Assembly (NCBI RefSeq): GCF_000964005.1
Contig: NZ_JXYP01000043.1
Location: forward strand, 1 to 33,566
Direction of reading: 5' to 3'
DNA length: 33,566 nt
Source: Williamsia herbipolensis
GTDB lineage: Bacteria > Actinomycetota > Actinomycetes > Mycobacteriales > Mycobacteriaceae
The position numbers and the translations under genes were made by a program. This document shows positions 1-8,306 of the stretch, piece after piece (position 1 is the first letter of the stretch; each line of letters starts with the position of its first letter). The notes below the pieces were generated by a model, which did no database searches, was not told where the DNA came from, and saw only the letters and a list, made by a program, of their open reading frames with translations.

Positions 1-79
1 GCTCGGCATCAGACTCCAACGCCGTCTCCAACATGCGCACAGATTGCTGCCGGAACTCCGGCGGATACTGACGTGGCAT
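1..79 (-). CDS. IS3-family transposase OrfA, N-terminal part (runs off the window)
   Basis: Reading the minus strand from an ATG at 79 gives MPRQYPPEFRQQSVRMLETA and continues off the left edge. This is the usual start of the small helix-turn-helix OrfA of IS3-family elements, which binds the element ends and is normally joined to OrfB by frameshifting. An AGGAGG ribosome site lies just upstream (about 87-92). Only about 26 residues are visible, so the IS3 subgroup cannot be assigned and it is unknown whether the element is complete. Confidence 0.75.
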   Translation of the reverse strand, partial: MPRQYPPEFRQQSVRMLETALESDAE

Positions 80-128
80 AGCTCCATCCTCCTATAAGGA
101 TCGGAACTAAACCTGGGGTACTTCACAC
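1..128 (-). mobile_element. Left-edge IS3-family insertion sequence, terminal part
   Basis: The OrfA start lies about 50 bp from a probable element end. Read on the minus strand, the end begins TGTGAAGTACCCCAGG (from about 128), in keeping with the TG...CA ends of IS3 elements. The neighbouring reading frame at 123-557 loses its homology-like sequence exactly here, which supports a boundary near 126-128. The other inverted repeat and any target duplication are outside the window. Confidence 0.5.
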
Positions 129-557
129 TGACCAGCTATTCAGGTCGGGATGAAACTCCGTGACTCCCCGAAACCTGAATGACAACCAGTGGCCGCGTGC
201 TGCGCTGTAGGTGAGGACCCTTCGATCTGTCAGCAGCACGTCGGTTGTGTGCCCCTCGCGCCACATGGGGGTGGCCGCGGCCATCGCAGTCGATTTGGCG
301 CGTGAATTGGCTACTGCTGCGCCGAGGAATGCGCTGGCCACTACTGCGGGGCGACCGGCCACGAACGGATGGGCGGCCGACCACGAGCCGTCGCCTGCGG
401 CGTAGAAGCGAGCGTACTGGCCACGCGTCATCAGGAAGGCATCTTCGTTTGGCTCGAGGACCAGCCCGCGGACTGTGAGGGTCGGTGGCGGGTGACCGCC
501 GACGAGGGCGCGGGCCGTTGCAACGCTGTAGTTCCACCACTGCGTTGCATCGCGCAC
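123..557 (-). pseudogene. Hypothetical protein truncated at its C-terminus by the IS3 element
   Basis: A 144-codon frame starting at GTG 557 codes for a protein with regions such as MTRGQYARFY, HPFVAGRPAVVAS and a segment near VTEFHPDLNSW. I recognise this only as the style of a conserved actinobacterial hypothetical family; no function is known to me. The frame ends with two or three codons that lie in the IS end, so the C-terminal part has been cut off. No good ribosome site is visible before the GTG and the true start may be elsewhere. It is probably inactive. Confidence 0.5.
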
Positions 558-1163
558 TCGCTCGTATGGCCGTGGGGTGTGTCGGGGCGCCGTCCGTCAT
601 AGGTGCCTTCAGATGCCGCTCAACACACGTGGGCATCGTTGAGGCACCCGCCGCAGGATCGCTCGACGGTGAACCGCAGAGCGTGGGGTGGTCAGCCTCC
701 TTCGAACCGGAGTTTCGGATGCCGTACCCGTGTGACCCGTCGCGAGTGATTCGATCCTGGAATGCCCCGTCCGACCCGCTCGACCCATCTAGCAAGCACA
801 GGTGAGGTTGCACCCGGGACGACAACGTCTGGCCGGCGGCCGAGCTGTTGCTTCTACGCCTGACTTCGCCGGATGTGACCTCTTAGATGGGCGAAAACCA
901 GTCGCTACCGTCTTGAGACACGACGGTTCGGTCCGGGCCGTTGACCTGTGGGTTTGCGATGGCCAGGCACTTTGACCTCTTCGTTGGACACAAGCAGTCA
1001 GGTGCGGTCGCGGGTCGCGGATGGTTGCGGGATCAACGCCGCTCAACGCGTGCCCAACAGAATCAGCTGATCGCGGAAGACGAATTTCGCGTCAGAATGG
1101 GGCCGGATTTTTTCTCCTGCGGACTGTCTGCGGACTGGTGCAGAACAGCCTGAGCCGAGAAAC
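558..1163. other. About 600 bp with no convincing gene
   Basis: Short frames exist on both strands but they are Arg/Ser/Pro-rich translations with no recognisable motif or ribosome site. The only structure I see is the 24-bp direct-repeat copy at 1117-1140, next to a T-rich run at about 1108-1113. If the tRNA fragment at 1222-1265 is an attachment scar, this stretch is the host-side flank. Confidence 0.5.
1117..1140 (+). repeat. 24-bp direct repeat, copy 1
   Basis: This copy differs from the one at 1370-1393 by one base (G here, A at 1386). Each copy is itself two tandem ten-base units, CTGCGGACTG followed by CTGCGGACTG or CTGCGAACTG. The copies lie in the same orientation on either side of the tRNA-Pro fragment, 253 bp apart. 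Repeats of this kind flanking a tRNA core could be arm-type integrase sites; this is inference, and no integrase gene is in the window. Confidence 0.7.
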
Positions 1164-1204
1164 GAGGAAGCCCCGACCGGGTTTCCCTGGTCAGGGCCTC
1201 TTCT
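1164..1204 (-). terminator. Hairpin terminator downstream of the tRNA-Pro fragment
   Basis: A GC-rich dyad with arms around GCCCCGACCGGG and CCCTGGTCAGGGC and a short T-rich loop lies directly after the tRNA 3' end when read on the minus strand. This position and shape fit the natural terminator of a tRNA gene, so the flank below 1222 probably came from the original tRNA locus. Confidence 0.65.
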
Positions 1205-1221
1205 GTGTCTCAACCAACACG

Positions 1222-1265
1222 TCGGGGTGGCGGGATTCGAACCCACGACCTCTTCGTCCCGAACG
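1222..1265 (-). other. 3' half of tRNA-Pro(CGG), probable integrase attachment-site scar
   Basis: Read on the minus strand, this holds an anticodon loop TTCGGGA (anticodon CGG), the stem half CGAAG, variable loop AGGTC, a T arm GTGGG-TTCGAAT-CCCGC and the acceptor half CACCCCG with discriminator A. That matches tRNA-Pro, whose 5' acceptor is CGGGGTG. The D arm, the 5' acceptor and the outer part of the anticodon stem are missing: the upstream bases GCTCG pair at only three of five positions. Partial 3' tRNA copies are typical attachment-site remnants. By that logic the mobile DNA lies to the right. Confidence 0.8.
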
Positions 1266-1369
1266 AGCGCACCTGGGAGTTTGGTGTTGTTGACGCAGTT
1301 GAGGATTCACTGTTTCTGCTGGTGAGCGGCGTTGTGGGTGTTTGCCGGTGATGGCCTCTTTTGGTGCTG

Positions 1370-1393
1370 CTGCGGACTGTCTGCGAACTGGTG
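1370..1393 (+). repeat. 24-bp direct repeat, copy 2
   Basis: Same as copy 1 at 1117-1140 except for an A at 1386. It lies on the parA side of the tRNA fragment. Confidence 0.7.
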
Positions 1394-1504
1394 GTGTTTC
1401 CCCAGGTCGTGCCCGGCGGGCGTTCGAACGTGCTCTCGATCAACCGTATTCGATACATGTGTCTTGGCGCACCCGGTCTGCGCGAGGCCCGCCGTCGGGC
1501 GCGG

Positions 1505-1518
1505 TTTACCGCGGTAAA
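1505..1518. promoter_or_regulatory. Perfect 14-bp palindrome, candidate parS or ParAB operator
   Basis: TTTACCGCGGTAAA is perfectly self-complementary and lies 62 bp before the parA start. Plasmid partition operons are often repressed by their own ParA or ParB bound at such a site, and parS is often palindromic. Only one copy was found in the window. It differs from the chromosomal actinobacterial parS (GTTTCACGTGAAAC core). Confidence 0.45.
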
Positions 1519-1580
1519 GACCGATGCCGGTGGGCGTCGAATGACAGGTAGTTCGCGAGCGGATTGGAGAGGTGAAGAGC

Positions 1581-2276
1581 ATGGGTGTGCATGTGGTGAT
1601 GAATCAGAAGGGTGGGGTGGGGAAGTCGACGTTGGCGATGAACCTCGCCGCAGTGAAGGCCGACGTTCTTGTGGATCCGGTGGGCGAGCGAGAGGTGTCG
1701 CCGGTGTTGGCGGTGTCGATTGATCCGCAGGGCTCAGCGGTGTGGTGGGCCGATCGGGTCGCTGATCTGCCGTTCCGGATTGCCCAGGCCCATGACGATG
1801 TCGGGATGTTGGGTCGGCTGCGGCACCTTCCGGGTGTCGATCACGTCATCGTCGACACTCCCGGGTGGATTGGTGACACCCCGGGTGCGACGGACAACGG
1901 GGGCACCGGCTACGCGCTGGATGCGGTGTTGGGGTCGGCGGATCTGGTGATAGTGCCGATCGTTCCCGAACCGCTGGCGTTCGACCCGACCGCCCGCACG
2001 ATCACGAAAGTGATCGAACCGTTGGGCATCCCGTACGTGGTGGTGGTCAACGACTGGGATCCACGAGACGGACGCTCGGATCTCGAGCAGACCCAGGCGT
2101 TCGTCCGCTCGCGCGGTTGGCCGCTGGCCCGCACCGTGGTCCGGCACTACAAGGTGCACGCCCGCGCCGCCGCCGAAGGCCGCGTTGTCTCCGAGTACGG
2201 ATCGTCTCGGGTGGCATTGCAGGCTCGTGAAGACGTGCAGCGGTTGTGCCTGGAACTTGAAGTCGGGGCACGCTGA
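1581..2276 (+). CDS. parA: ParA-family partition ATPase
   Basis: This is a deviant-Walker ATPase of the ParA/Soj type, which drives DNA segregation together with ParB. The N-terminus has the signature NQKGGVGKST (residues 8-17), and a Walker-B-like VDTPGW segment sits in the middle. At about 231 aa it is a small ParA without an N-terminal DNA-binding domain. I chose ATG 1581 because GGAGAGG lies upstream at workable distance; an in-frame GTG at 1572 almost touches that site. Its stop overlaps the parB start by one base, so the two are one operon. The nearby palindrome at 1505-1518 may be its control site. Presence of parAB suggests a plasmid or a plasmid-like integrative element. Confidence 0.88.
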   Translation: MGVHVVMNQKGGVGKSTLAMNLAAVKADVLVDPVGEREVSPVLAVSIDPQGSAVWWADRVADLPFRIAQAHDDVGMLGRLRHLPGVDHVIVDTPGWIGDTPGATDNGGTGYALDAVLGSADLVIVPIVPEPLAFDPTARTITKVIEPLGIPYVVVVNDWDPRDGRSDLEQTQAFVRSRGWPLARTVVRHYKVHARAAAEGRVVSEYGSSRVALQAREDVQRLCLELEVGAR

Positions 2277-3130
2277 TGGCCGCCCGGGGTGGACGGGTGG
2301 ACCTCGCAGACCTGGCCGGGTCCGTGGGAGACGGTTCCACGGTCGATGCACCGGTCAGTTCGGATGGGGTGTTTCGGGCGAATGTGCCTCTCGAGCAGTT
2401 GGTGGCGAACCCGCGTAACCCACGGGCCGCGGTCGGCAACCTCGAAGACCTCGCCACTATCGCCGATCGACAGTTGCAACCGGGAACGGTGGTCACCAGG
2501 TCCGCGTGGCTCACCCTGTGGCCCGATGACGCATCGCAGTTGGGTGCCGCGCGGTGGGTGGTGGTCAACGGCTGCCGGCGCCTGGCCGCCTGCCACCACT
2601 ACCGCCGGCCAGGTATGGATGTCGTCATCCGCGACTCCCTCGCCACCGACACGCAGTCCGTCCTATGGGCGGCGATCGTGGAGAACATCGACCGACAAGA
2701 CTTCGACGTCCTCGAAGAAGCCCACGCCGTGGAACTCCTCGTCACCGAGACCGGCAGCGCCACCGCCGCAGCGGAACGCCTAGCCCGCAGCCCGGGCTGG
2801 ATCTCCCAACGCCGAGCACTGCTGAAGCTGGCCCCCGAGCTACAACAAGCACTGCGCGATGGTGAACTGGCGGTCCGACTGGCACGCTCGTTGGCGCAAG
2901 TGCCTATGGCATTTCAGGTCGATGCGTGGCGTCGAGCGGAGGAACGATCCGTTAATAGAGCCGCTTCTACTAAATGCCGGGATCGCCGCACCCCCATCGA
3001 GATCCTTTCGCGTCATTTCCTTCGAAGCGAAGCTAGCCCGCACGACATAGCGTCCGCTCTCCTCATCACATTGGATCAGTCGCAGGTCGCCGAACTCGTC
3101 GCGCTGCTAGCCAGCGACGAAGCTGAGTGA
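2276..3130 (+). CDS. parB: ParB/Spo0J-family partition protein
   Basis: A 284-aa centromere-binding partner of ParA. The N-terminal third holds the ParB nuclease-like/CTPase region, with VPLEQLVANPRNPR near residue 40 and the motif VVNGCRRLAA near 100. A helix-turn-helix region follows around residues 150-190 (SATAAAERLARSPGWISQR). The C-terminus would be the dimer domain. The ATG overlaps the last base of the parA stop, so translation is probably coupled. It faces the minus-strand cadmium operon, whose last gene ends 43 bp away. Confidence 0.85.
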   Translation: MAARGGRVDLADLAGSVGDGSTVDAPVSSDGVFRANVPLEQLVANPRNPRAAVGNLEDLATIADRQLQPGTVVTRSAWLTLWPDDASQLGAARWVVVNGCRRLAACHHYRRPGMDVVIRDSLATDTQSVLWAAIVENIDRQDFDVLEEAHAVELLVTETGSATAAAERLARSPGWISQRRALLKLAPELQQALRDGELAVRLARSLAQVPMAFQVDAWRRAEERSVNRAASTKCRDRRTPIEILSRHFLRSEASPHDIASALLITLDQSQVAELVALLASDEAE

Positions 3131-3172
3131 GCCGCAGCCGACGACTGCGTTATGTAAATCAGGAAGCTGACT

Positions 3173-3619
3173 TCAGTTGTGCCTGTGGGGAGTTGGGTTC
3201 TCTCGTGGGTGTGGAAGTTGAGTGCCAGGTGGATCGGGGCGTTGTGTGGTCCGCGGATCGACCTCGCTGGGACTGTCGGGGGTGTGTCTGGCCGGCATTC
3301 CTGGGTCGTGCGGTGAGTTTCTGAGGGCATGGCGTAGGTCGGGGAGGGGTGGGACGCCTTGCAGCCCCTCGGCGGTTGGGTAGAGCCGGCAGGTCAGCCC
3401 GATGGGTTGGCCCGGTCGAGCGAAGGGATCGGTTCCGTTGATCAGGATGGTCGGCGAGCCAGTGAAGTTACGCTCGCGTGCTTGTTGGTCGGTGGTGATC
3501 ACTGTGCGGGTGATGTGGGCTGCGAGGTGCTCGCGAGCGAGAGCGGTGCGGGCGCTGGTGATGGCCTTCGCATCATTCGGGCAGTCGGGCACGACGAGCA
3601 CCTCGATGTTCACGGTCAT
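3173..3619 (-). CDS. Thioredoxin-fold protein with a single active-site-like cysteine
   Basis: A 148-aa protein. The first 100 residues look like a thioredoxin fold: beta strand VNIEVLVVPDCPN (Cys13), then SPTILING, which carries the usual cis-proline. The CxxC motif is reduced to one Cys (DCPN) and a second Cys appears in LTCRLY. The last 45 residues are a Pro/His/Arg-rich tail without recognisable fold. ATG 3619 overlaps the stop of the preceding zinc-ribbon gene (ATGA), which fixes the start and indicates coupling; an in-frame ATG at 3640 is less likely. It is the last gene of the cadC operon, so a role in thiol or metal handling is inferred. Similar proteins are sometimes annotated as alkylmercury-lyase-related. 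Confidence 0.65.
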   Translation of the reverse strand: MTVNIEVLVVPDCPNDAKAITSARTALAREHLAAHITRTVITTDQQARERNFTGSPTILINGTDPFARPGQPIGLTCRLYPTAEGLQGVPPLPDLRHALRNSPHDPGMPARHTPDSPSEVDPRTTQRPDPPGTQLPHPRENPTPHRHN

Positions 3620-3990
3620 GGTAGGTGTTTTCCGAGCCATTGCAGCGGTGCGCCGAGGTAGGTGTTGTTGTGCCATCCGTGCTCGATGACTTGCGTACGC
3701 AGGCCGCGAATCGTGTCGCGTGCGGTTGCCCCGAATCCGTGGCGGTCCTGGTCCTCGATTTCCCAGGCTTGCTGGTGGACGAAGTGTGCACATTGAGGGC
3801 ACAGGTGGACTTCGGGGTGGTTTCCCAGGTGGACCATCTTGTCAGGGGTGGCGGTGGTGGCGCAGCACCAGCACTCGACCTGGTCTGCGGCTGGGGAGTT
3901 GTTTGCGATGTCGTGTGGTTGGGTGCGCATCGGTCCAGTGTGCGCCCGGACGTTGATCCGACTGTCTAGATTCTTGGTGCTGTTTTTCAT
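3616..3990 (-). CDS. Small zinc-ribbon-like protein, function unknown
   Basis: A 124-aa cytoplasmic protein. Residues about 39-70 hold two Cys pairs, CWCC and CPQC, separated by about 25 residues, the pattern of a zinc ribbon or a metal-binding knuckle; His residues lie nearby ([15 protein letters not shown]). The rest ([35 protein letters not shown]) is not recognised. The start at 3990 overlaps the lspA stop as ATGA and its own stop overlaps the next start in the same way, so it is embedded in the cad operon. A role as a metal-binding accessory is inference only. Confidence 0.65.
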   Translation of the reverse strand: MKNSTKNLDSRINVRAHTGPMRTQPHDIANNSPAADQVECWCCATTATPDKMVHLGNHPEVHLCPQCAHFVHQQAWEIEDQDRHGFGATARDTIRGLRTQVIEHGWHNNTYLGAPLQWLGKHLP

Positions 3991-4502
3991 GGGATTTGCG
4001 GGCTGTTATGAGTGGTGTCGGTGGGTCGGGGAGATGGCTCGAAGAGTAGCGATCCGATGAGTAGTACGACACCGCATGTGAGGTAGGTGTCCGCCAGATT
4101 GAAGGTTGGCCACCACCCGGTGTGGAAGTAGTCGGTAACTTTCCCGTCGATGGTGCGATCGATGAGGTTGGCTACGGCGCCGGCAAGGATGGCCGCCAAC
4201 CCGACGGTCCCGGCCACGGGGCTGGTCGGGACAGTTCGCCACGCATATATGCCGACACCGACGGTGATGCTCGCCGTGACCGCGAGAACGACCGCGGCCG
4301 GTAGCTGACCGCCGACGCTGAACGCGACGCCGGTGTTGTAGGCCAATTTCAGTTGCAGGAGGTGGAAGTCAACGGTGCGTCCATCCGACAGCTGCCCGCG
4401 CAGTATGGGTTCGGACAGCACTGCGATGGAGCCGAGCGCGCTGGCGATGATCATCAAGACTCGTCGGGGGCTCGGGGTCGATCTGGCTGCCGCCGCGCTC
4501 AT
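3987..4502 (-). CDS. lspA: Lipoprotein signal peptidase (signal peptidase II)
   Basis: This membrane aspartyl protease cleaves the signal peptide of diacylglyceryl-modified prolipoproteins. The 171 aa fit the family length. Key motifs are YNTGVAFS (residues 55-62), NLIDRTIDG with catalytic Asp115, and [11 protein letters not shown] with catalytic Asp138; about four hydrophobic segments are visible. I chose ATG 4502 because AGGAGG lies six bases upstream; longer upstream frames are Pro/Thr-rich and implausible. It follows the P1B ATPase by about 100 bp and overlaps the next gene. An extra lspA beside a Cd/Zn ATPase recurs on actinobacterial resistance elements. Here it may also serve the several lipoproteins encoded further right. 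Confidence 0.93.
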   Translation of the reverse strand: MSAAAARSTPSPRRVLMIIASALGSIAVLSEPILRGQLSDGRTVDFHLLQLKLAYNTGVAFSVGGQLPAAVVLAVTASITVGVGIYAWRTVPTSPVAGTVGLAAILAGAVANLIDRTIDGKVTDYFHTGWWPTFNLADTYLTCGVVLLIGSLLFEPSPRPTDTTHNSPQIP

Positions 4503-4605
4503 CTGCGCCTCCTGGTGGTACGTGCCGGTAGGCGGGGGGTGCCGCTGATGGACACGGTGGGTGCTGAGGGTGAGAGCAGTGGTGTGTGTGGGCGAGGGGT
4601 GTGGG

Positions 4606-6744
4606 TCACCGCGTTCGAGACGGGTCGGGGGTGGGTGATTTCTCGCAGCATGAGCAGCCTTCGTCGATGGTCGTGGGCGCGAGGGGAGCGGTGATCGGTG
4701 CGAGGTGTGGGTGGGCGAGGTTCCGCGTGGTGACCTGATTGGTGGGTCGAGGCGTGGGAGCGCAGCACGCGTCACCCACCGCGTGTGCTGGTGGAGCGAC
4801 GGCTACGTGGATGGCGCCGGTTGTGGTCGGTGCTGAGACGAAGCCCGGCAGGGCGGCGGCTCGTGCGGCGCGAATTGCGTTGCCGATGACGAGTACTTCG
4901 GCGAATTCGTGGATGAACACCACGGTCGCGAGGTTGAGGACGCCGGTGGCGGCCAGTGGGATCAGCGTCGCGATTATGGCGAGTGAGAGCACAATGTTTT
5001 GCAGCATGATTCGGCGCGCGCGCCGCGCGTGGGCGAGGACTTGCGGTAGGTGGCGCAGATCCTCGCCCATCAATGCGACGTCGGCGGTTTCGATCGCGAC
5101 GTCGGTGCCCATGGCTCCCATGGCGATACCGATGTCGGCGGTTGCCAGGGCGGGGGCGTCGTTGATGCCGTCGCCCACCATTGCGATCGGGCGGCCCGCG
5201 GCGATCGTCGGCAGCAGGGCGGCTTTGTCCTCGGGTAGGAGATCAGCGTGGACGGTGGTGATGCCGGCTTCGGTGGCGAGGCTGGTAGCGGCGCGGTTGT
5301 TGTCACCGGTGAGCATCGCGACGTCGATTCCGAGGCGGCGTAGCCGATCGATCGTTTCGGGGGCCTCGGGTCGCAGCTCGTCGCGAACAGCGGCCACTGC
5401 TATGGGCGCTGAATCGCGTTCGAGGACAACAACGGTCGCACCGGTGTCCTGCAGGGAGTTGATTGTGTCGGAGAAGGGTCCGGGGTCGATCCATCCCGGC
5501 TTACCCAGCCGGATGGCGCTGCCGTCGAGCACGCCTTCTAGGCCGTGACCGGGGATTGCGGTGACGTCGGTCGCGGCGGGGATTGCTGTGCCGGCGGCGG
5601 TGAGGATTGCCCGGGCGAGGGGGTGTTCGCTGCGGGCTTCGAGGGCAGCTGCGGCGGCGAGCGCGTCGGTTTCGGTGACCCCGGGTGCGGTGAGCACGGT
5701 TGTGACTTGTGGGGTTCCGCGGGTCAGGGTGCCTGTTTTGTCGAGGGCGACTGATCGGATCGCGCCGAGTTTTTCCAGCGCGGCACCACCTTTGATGAGT
5801 GCGCCGTGGCGGCTCGACGCGCCGATGGCGGCGACGACGGTCAATGGGACGGCGATGGCCAGGGCGCAGGGGGAGGCGGCGACGAGTACGACCAGGGCGC
5901 GTTCGAGCCACAGCATCGGGTCCCCGAGTAGCGCGCCGAGGGCGGCGACGGTCGACGCCAATGCCATGATCGCGGGCACGAGCGGGCGGGCGATGGTGTC
6001 GGCGAGTCGTTGCCCGGAGCCTTTGCGGTCCTGGGCCTGTTCGACGATATGGACGATGCGGGCCAGTGAGCTGTCCGCGGCGCGGGCGGTAACCGTCACC
6101 TCGATTGCGCCACCACCATTGATGGCCCCGGCGTGCAGGGCGTCGCCGGGGCCGGCTTCGACTGGCATCGATTCCCCGGTGATGGCGGACAGATCCAGGG
6201 TGGTTCGGCCGGTGATGATGGTGCCGTCGGTGGCTGCCCGCTCGCCCGGTCGGATGACCATGCGGTCTCCGACGGCCAGCTGATCGGGTGCGACCGTCTC
6301 CTCGACATCACCGCGCAGGACGGTGGCGCCGGCGGGAACCAGCGTCAACAGGGCACGCAGCCCACGACGGGTACGGGCAACCGCGTAGTGCTCGAGGCCT
6401 TCGGCGATCGAGAACAAGATCCCCAGCAGCGCCGCCTCGGCGAATTGTCCCAGGGCGAGGGCGCCGATCAGGGCGATCGCCATCAGCGTTCCGACGCCGA
6501 TCCTGCGATGGCGAAGGTTACGGACCGCATCAGGCAGGAATGTCGACGCCGCGGTCACCGCAGCCAGGACCTCGGCGACGGTGCCGACGAGGTCAGCTCC
6601 GGCACGGGTGACACCCCAGCCGATGGCGAGCAGGACCGCGGCGACGGCTGCGGCCTGCAACTCGCGGATCCGCCACCACTGTTGTGCGGTGTCCAGGTCG
6701 GCTGAGTCGTCAGTCGAATCGGGGCCGCAGCATGCATCAGACAT
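4606..6744 (-). CDS. Heavy-metal-translocating P1B-type ATPase, CtpG/CadA-like
   Basis: A 712-aa metal efflux pump of the inner membrane. Motifs: TGES (189-192), SPC in the metal-binding transmembrane helix (291-293), phosphorylation site DKTGTLT (Asp335), hinge [10 protein letters not shown], and [11 protein letters not shown] in the last helix. It lacks an N-terminal HMA domain; instead there is DACC at residues 3-6 and Cys-rich stretches at the C-terminus (DACCAP, GCSCCE). The sequence closely recalls M. tuberculosis CtpG. The SPC triad rather than CPC leaves the substrate open (Cd/Zn or Co). Its ATG lies inside the end of cadC, eight bases overlapping, so expression is coupled to the repressor. 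Confidence 0.93.
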   Translation of the reverse strand: MSDACCGPDSTDDSADLDTAQQWWRIRELQAAAVAAVLLAIGWGVTRAGADLVGTVAEVLAAVTAASTFLPDAVRNLRHRRIGVGTLMAIALIGALALGQFAEAALLGILFSIAEGLEHYAVARTRRGLRALLTLVPAGATVLRGDVEETVAPDQLAVGDRMVIRPGERAATDGTIITGRTTLDLSAITGESMPVEAGPGDALHAGAINGGGAIEVTVTARAADSSLARIVHIVEQAQDRKGSGQRLADTIARPLVPAIMALASTVAALGALLGDPMLWLERALVVLVAASPCALAIAVPLTVVAAIGASSRHGALIKGGAALEKLGAIRSVALDKTGTLTRGTPQVTTVLTAPGVTETDALAAAAALEARSEHPLARAILTAAGTAIPAATDVTAIPGHGLEGVLDGSAIRLGKPGWIDPGPFSDTINSLQDTGATVVVLERDSAPIAVAAVRDELRPEAPETIDRLRRLGIDVAMLTGDNNRAATSLATEAGITTVHADLLPEDKAALLPTIAAGRPIAMVGDGINDAPALATADIGIAMGAMGTDVAIETADVALMGEDLRHLPQVLAHARRARRIMLQNIVLSLAIIATLIPLAATGVLNLATVVFIHEFAEVLVIGNAIRAARAAALPGFVSAPTTTGAIHVAVAPPAHAVGDACCAPTPRPTNQVTTRNLAHPHLAPITAPLAPTTIDEGCSCCEKSPTPDPSRTR

Positions 6745-7123
6745 GGTCGAGTTCCTGCTCCGAGCCCGGTGTCGCGGCGGTGGTGATCGCCTCGACCAGC
6801 GCGGCTCCGCGGGTGGTCAGCGAGTACATCACCAGCCGGCCATGCCGCCGCGACGTCACCAGGTCGACCGACTTGAGTTGACGTAGGTGATGTGACACCA
6901 GGTTCTGCGCCTGGCCGACGACCCACGCCATGTCGCACACACACAGCTCGTGCCCGACAGCGAGCGCGGTGGCGATGGTCAGCCTGGTGGGGTCCCCTAA
7001 CGACCTCGCTGCTGCTGCGGCGGTGTCGATCGCTGCCGCCGACGGCAGTGAGGCGCGAATCTTCTCCGCGTGCGGCAGGTCGAGGCAGAGCAGGTCGCAG
7101 GTGTCGACGGGTGGTTCGATCAT
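6737..7123 (-). CDS. cadC: ArsR/SmtB-family metal-responsive repressor, CadC-like
   Basis: A 128-aa winged-helix repressor that leaves DNA when it binds Cd, Pb or Zn. Cys9 and Cys13 in DTCDLLC, and Cys61 and Cys63 in ELCVCD, match the spacing of the alpha3N ligands of staphylococcal CadC (Cys7, 11, 58, 60). The DNA-recognition helix is near QNLVSHHLRQLK (72-84). It heads the minus-strand operon with the ATPase (8-bp overlap), lspA, the zinc-ribbon and the thioredoxin-like genes. Its own promoter must lie in 7124-7346, where I see no TACTA-N7-TAGTA site, so this operon has separate metal control. Confidence 0.92.
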   Translation of the reverse strand: MIEPPVDTCDLLCLDLPHAEKIRASLPSAAAIDTAAAAARSLGDPTRLTIATALAVGHELCVCDMAWVVGQAQNLVSHHLRQLKSVDLVTSRRHGRLVMYSLTTRGAALVEAITTAATPGSEQELDHV

Positions 7124-7259
7124 CCGCTCATCCTAACGCTCGTTGATACGACGGACAATGGTCATTCCAACCGTTGTTAGTATCGCGGGGGAGTTCCGGG
7201 TCGATGACCCGGCGTAGCTCGGCATGGGTCTTCGGACCCTTCCGACAGCGAGCGGGGTC

Positions 7260-7298
7260 GCGCGGTCGGGACCGAGGTGGGCCAACTCGCGACCGCGC
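7260..7298 (-). terminator. Possible terminator after the M56 gene
   Basis: A 9-bp perfect inverted repeat (GCGCGGTCG and CGACCGCGC) with a 21-base loop lies just beyond the M56 stop and before cadC, in the right place to separate the two minus-strand units. The loop is long and no T run follows, so the call is weak. Confidence 0.3.
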
Positions 7299-7346
7299 GC
7301 AATCGCTGGCCGCCCTCCTCTCACGCCTTGAGCGAGACAAAGCCCG

Positions 7347-8306
7347 TCAGGACGGCATTGGGCCGCACATGATCACCCCTACAGTCCAGAGGACACCGAA
7401 GGCGATCGGTGTCGCCGCGATCGCGATTGTGGTCACCGACAACAGCGCGCGGGACCGCAGGTGGGTCAGCGGCGAGACGGAGATGGTGAGCCGGTCGGCA
7501 CGAGCGACTACATCGTGGCCGCCCGCGCGAAGCGCGCCCGCGGGGGCGGGCTGTGTCCCGGTCAGGGCGAGTAGACCGCCGAGTAATGCCCGCCGGCCGT
7601 GAGAGCGGGCGGCGGTGTCGTCGGCGCACATCTCGAGTAGTCGAGCGATGTCGGCTGCCCCCTCGCCGAACAGGCGCATTCGGGGCAGCGCTGCGGCCAT
7701 GCCCCGGACGGCTGCGAGCACCAGGTGATGGCGGCCGGTCAGGTGGGCGCGTTCGTGGGCGAGGACCGCCTGCAGCTGTTCCGGGGTGAGCGCGGCCAAC
7801 GCGCCAGTGGTGACCACGATGGTGTGCGGACGCCCGGCGACGCAGTAGGCGATCCGGTCGGTGGTATCGACGACCACTGTGTCGGAGCCGGGCATGCAGT
7901 GGCCGATGACCCGCGCCATCCGGGCGTGACGGTGCGAGAGCGCACGCATCCGTAGCGCCCCACGCCCGGTCCGCCACACCACGAACGGGAACATGACTAC
8001 AACGACGGCGACGACGGTCATCAACCCTGCGTGCGCTACGGCACCGGCTCGGCCCTCGTTGGACCCAGTCACCCAGGCGAAACAGGCAGCCATCCACTGC
8101 GCGTGTCGAATCCAGACCGGCATCGCCTCGCCAACAACCATGACCACCGTCGCGGTCCACGCCAACAGCACCGCGACGATAGCGACCAGCCATGCACTGA
8201 CTCCCAGCCATGGAGCGATACCCCGGCGGGTCAGCCGCACCAACACCGGCGGGCCGACCACTGCGACCATCAGGCCGTAGACCACGAGGCAGATCGTGAT
8301 GCTCAT
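7347..8306 (-). CDS. M56-family membrane metalloprotease, BlaR1-like without sensor domain (copy 1)
   Basis: A 319-aa membrane protein. Three to four hydrophobic segments surround a zinc-protease motif HERAH in VLAHERAHLTGRHH. BlaR1 and MecR1 have the same protease unit plus a large C-terminal penicillin-binding sensor; this protein is only about half as long and has no such domain, so the signal it senses is unknown. It overlaps the blaI stop by four bases (ATGA). By family logic it would relieve BlaI repression by proteolysis. A homologous pair lies at 21735-23032. Confidence 0.85.
   Translation of the reverse strand: MSITICLVVYGLMVAVVGPPVLVRLTRRGIAPWLGVSAWLVAIVAVLLAWTATVVMVVGEAMPVWIRHAQWMAACFAWVTGSNEGRAGAVAHAGLMTVVAVVVVMFPFVVWRTGRGALRMRALSHRHARMARVIGHCMPGSDTVVVDTTDRIAYCVAGRPHTIVVTTGALAALTPEQLQAVLAHERAHLTGRHHLVLAAVRGMAAALPRMRLFGEGAADIARLLEMCADDTAARSHGRRALLGGLLALTGTQPAPAGALRAGGHDVVARADRLTISVSPLTHLRSRALLSVTTIAIAATPIAFGVLWTVGVIMCGPMPS

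Larger units (their letters stand above)
1266..1580. other. Non-coding region between the tRNA scar and parA
   Basis: No gene is seen. The stretch holds repeat copy 2 (1370-1393), a perfect palindrome (1505-1518) and the parA ribosome site. It is the natural place for the parAB promoter and a centromere-like or operator site. Confidence 0.5.

Noticed and set aside
941-1153. A 70-codon plus-strand frame next to the tRNA scar
   Set aside because: No ribosome site, no recognisable motif, and its end is the 24-bp repeat.
1505-1518. Reading the parA-upstream palindrome as the chromosomal parS
   Set aside because: The sequence shares only the symmetry, not the GTTTCACGTGAAAC core, so it is reported only as a candidate plasmid-type site.
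7124-7346. A TACTA-N7-TAGTA operator or a clear CadC operator before cadC
   Set aside because: Only fragments such as AACGCTCGTT and GTTAGTAT are present; none matches the strict palindrome, and no CadC site can be assigned by eye.
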